A stretch of 5,206 nt of DNA from an uncultured bacterium. Its GTDB lineage: Bacteria; Verrucomicrobiota; Lentisphaeria; Oligosphaerales; Oligosphaeraceae. This document shows positions 4,501 through 5,206 of the stretch, one piece after another. The stretch covers positions 1 through 5,206 of the forward strand of contig CACZQQ010000176.1 of NCBI GenBank assembly GCA_902783355.1. Reading direction: 5' to 3'. The notes below the pieces were generated by a model that had not been told where the DNA came from, made no database searches, and worked only from the letters and a program-made list of their open reading frames with translations. Both the position numbers and the translations under genes were made by a program. Positions within the stretch are counted from its first letter, which is position 1, and every line of letters starts with the position of its first letter.

Positions 4501-5206
4501 ATGAGCATCTACGGCAGCATTCTTGAGAAGATTGGCAACACCCCGCTTGTGCGCATCAACAAGTTGAACGAAGGGGGCGCGGAGGTCGTCGTGAAGGTGG
4601 AGTACTTCAACCCCGGCAGTTCTGTGAAGGACCGCATCGCCTTTGCGATGATCGAGGCGGCGGAGGCGTCGGGGGCGCTGAAGCCTGGCGCCCTGATCAT
4701 CGAGCCGACGAGCGGCAATACGGGCGTGGGGCTTGCGCTGGTGGCGGCGGTGAAGGGCTACCACCTGATTCTGACCATGCCGGAGACGATGAGCATCGAG
4801 CGTCGCAAGCTGGCGCAGGCGTACGGCGCGGAGATCGTGCTGACGGAGGGCGCGAAGGGCATGAAGGGCGCCATCGCGAAGGCGCTGGAGCTGCAGGCGC
4901 AGCATCCGGGCTCCTTCATCCCGCAGCAGTTCGAGAACGCGGCGAATCCCGCCTACCACAAGGCGCACACCGGCCCCGAGATCTGGGAGGCGGCCGAGGG
5001 GAAGGTGGACGCCTTCGTGGCGGGCGTCGGCACCGGCGGCACGCTGACGGGCGTGGCGGAGTTCCTCAAGTCGAAGAATCCCGCGCTGAAGGCCGTCGCG
5101 GTGGAGCCGGACACGAGTCCCGTGCTGGCCGGCGGCGCGCCTGGCCCGCACAAGATCCAGGGCATTGGCGCGGGCTTCGTTCCCAAGGTGCTCAATACGA
5201 GCATCA
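4501..5206 (+). CDS. cysK: Cysteine synthase (O-acetylserine sulfhydrylase), 3' end missing
   Basis: This cytosolic PLP enzyme replaces the acetate of O-acetylserine with sulfide to give cysteine. The first 235 residues are present, of about 305-315. The start [19 protein letters not shown] is typical. The Schiff-base lysine is K43 in NPGSSVKDR (37-45). The substrate-binding loop is TSGNTG (70-75). [10 protein letters not shown] lies at 93-102, PQQFEN at 141-146, the PLP-phosphate loop GTGGT at 177-181, EPDTSPVL at 202-209, and [12 protein letters not shown] at 217-228. Every key residue expected in this stretch is present. The gene has its own promoter and is divergent from an Rrf2 regulator, which suggests control by cysteine or sulfur supply. 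CysK enzymes also bind the C-terminal isoleucine of serine acetyltransferase and of CymR, relevant because the neighbour ends in Ile. Cystathionine beta-synthase-like relatives are less likely given the CysK-type motifs. Confidence 0.97.
   Translation, partial: MSIYGSILEKIGNTPLVRINKLNEGGAEVVVKVEYFNPGSSVKDRIAFAMIEAAEASGALKPGALIIEPTSGNTGVGLALVAAVKGYHLILTMPETMSIERRKLAQAYGAEIVLTEGAKGMKGAIAKALELQAQHPGSFIPQQFENAANPAYHKAHTGPEIWEAAEGKVDAFVAGVGTGGTLTGVAEFLKSKNPALKAVAVEPDTSPVLAGGAPGPHKIQGIGAGFVPKVLNTSI

Noticed and set aside
4438..5151. A 237-codon minus-strand open frame opposite cysK
   Set aside because: The product is an Arg/Leu/His-rich low-complexity shadow with no family features; cysK on the plus strand has all its motifs and a good ribosome binding site.

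Overview
The window is a strongly G+C-rich bacterial segment, densely packed with genes. Its A+T-rich stretches are the divergent promoter region at about 4281-4480 and a short island inside one gene at 3612-3635. It holds four co-directional genes on the plus strand, one convergent gene on the minus strand, and one gene divergent from that: folP (5' end missing) > cdaA > cdaR/ybbR > EamA-family exporter, < Rrf2-type regulator, > cysK (3' end missing). I cannot fix the organism from this sequence. A GC-rich bacterium that makes c-di-AMP with a CdaA/YbbR pair beside folP would fit several phyla, such as the PVC group or Desulfovibrio-like lineages. That is a guess from gene order and composition only.

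Region 1 to 3806 looks like one operon. folP stops 4 nt before cdaA starts. cdaA and cdaR are 24 nt apart. cdaR and the EamA gene overlap by 4 nt (ATGA). CdaA is the membrane-bound diadenylate cyclase and CdaR is its extracytoplasmic YbbR-domain partner. In the classical arrangement glmM follows, but here an EamA/DMT-type transporter takes that place. An 18-bp perfect palindrome abuts the transporter's start codon and covers its only Shine-Dalgarno-like sequence. CdaA departs from the family consensus at both catalytic motifs: DGG for DGA, and TRHS for TRHR.

Region 3797 to 5206 is a cysteine/sulfur module. A GC hairpin overlaps the transporter's stop codon and separates it from the convergent Rrf2 gene. 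The Rrf2 gene and cysK diverge from a 231-bp intergenic region with recognisable promoters on both strands. The two -35 elements sit in a 9-bp perfect inverted repeat. A palindrome overlaps the Rrf2 -10, and an 8-bp hairpin with an A7 loop lies at the likely 5' end of the cysK mRNA. The Rrf2 protein combines an IscR-like cysteine triad with a C-terminal isoleucine tail (DYCI) of the kind that docks into CysK in other bacteria. This suggests a CymR-CysK-like regulatory pair, possibly with an added Fe-S or redox input.

There is no rRNA, tRNA, CRISPR array, insertion sequence or phage gene. I found no wholly new system. The most interesting points are the altered CdaA motifs, the Rrf2 C-terminal tail next to cysK, and the symmetric divergent promoter.
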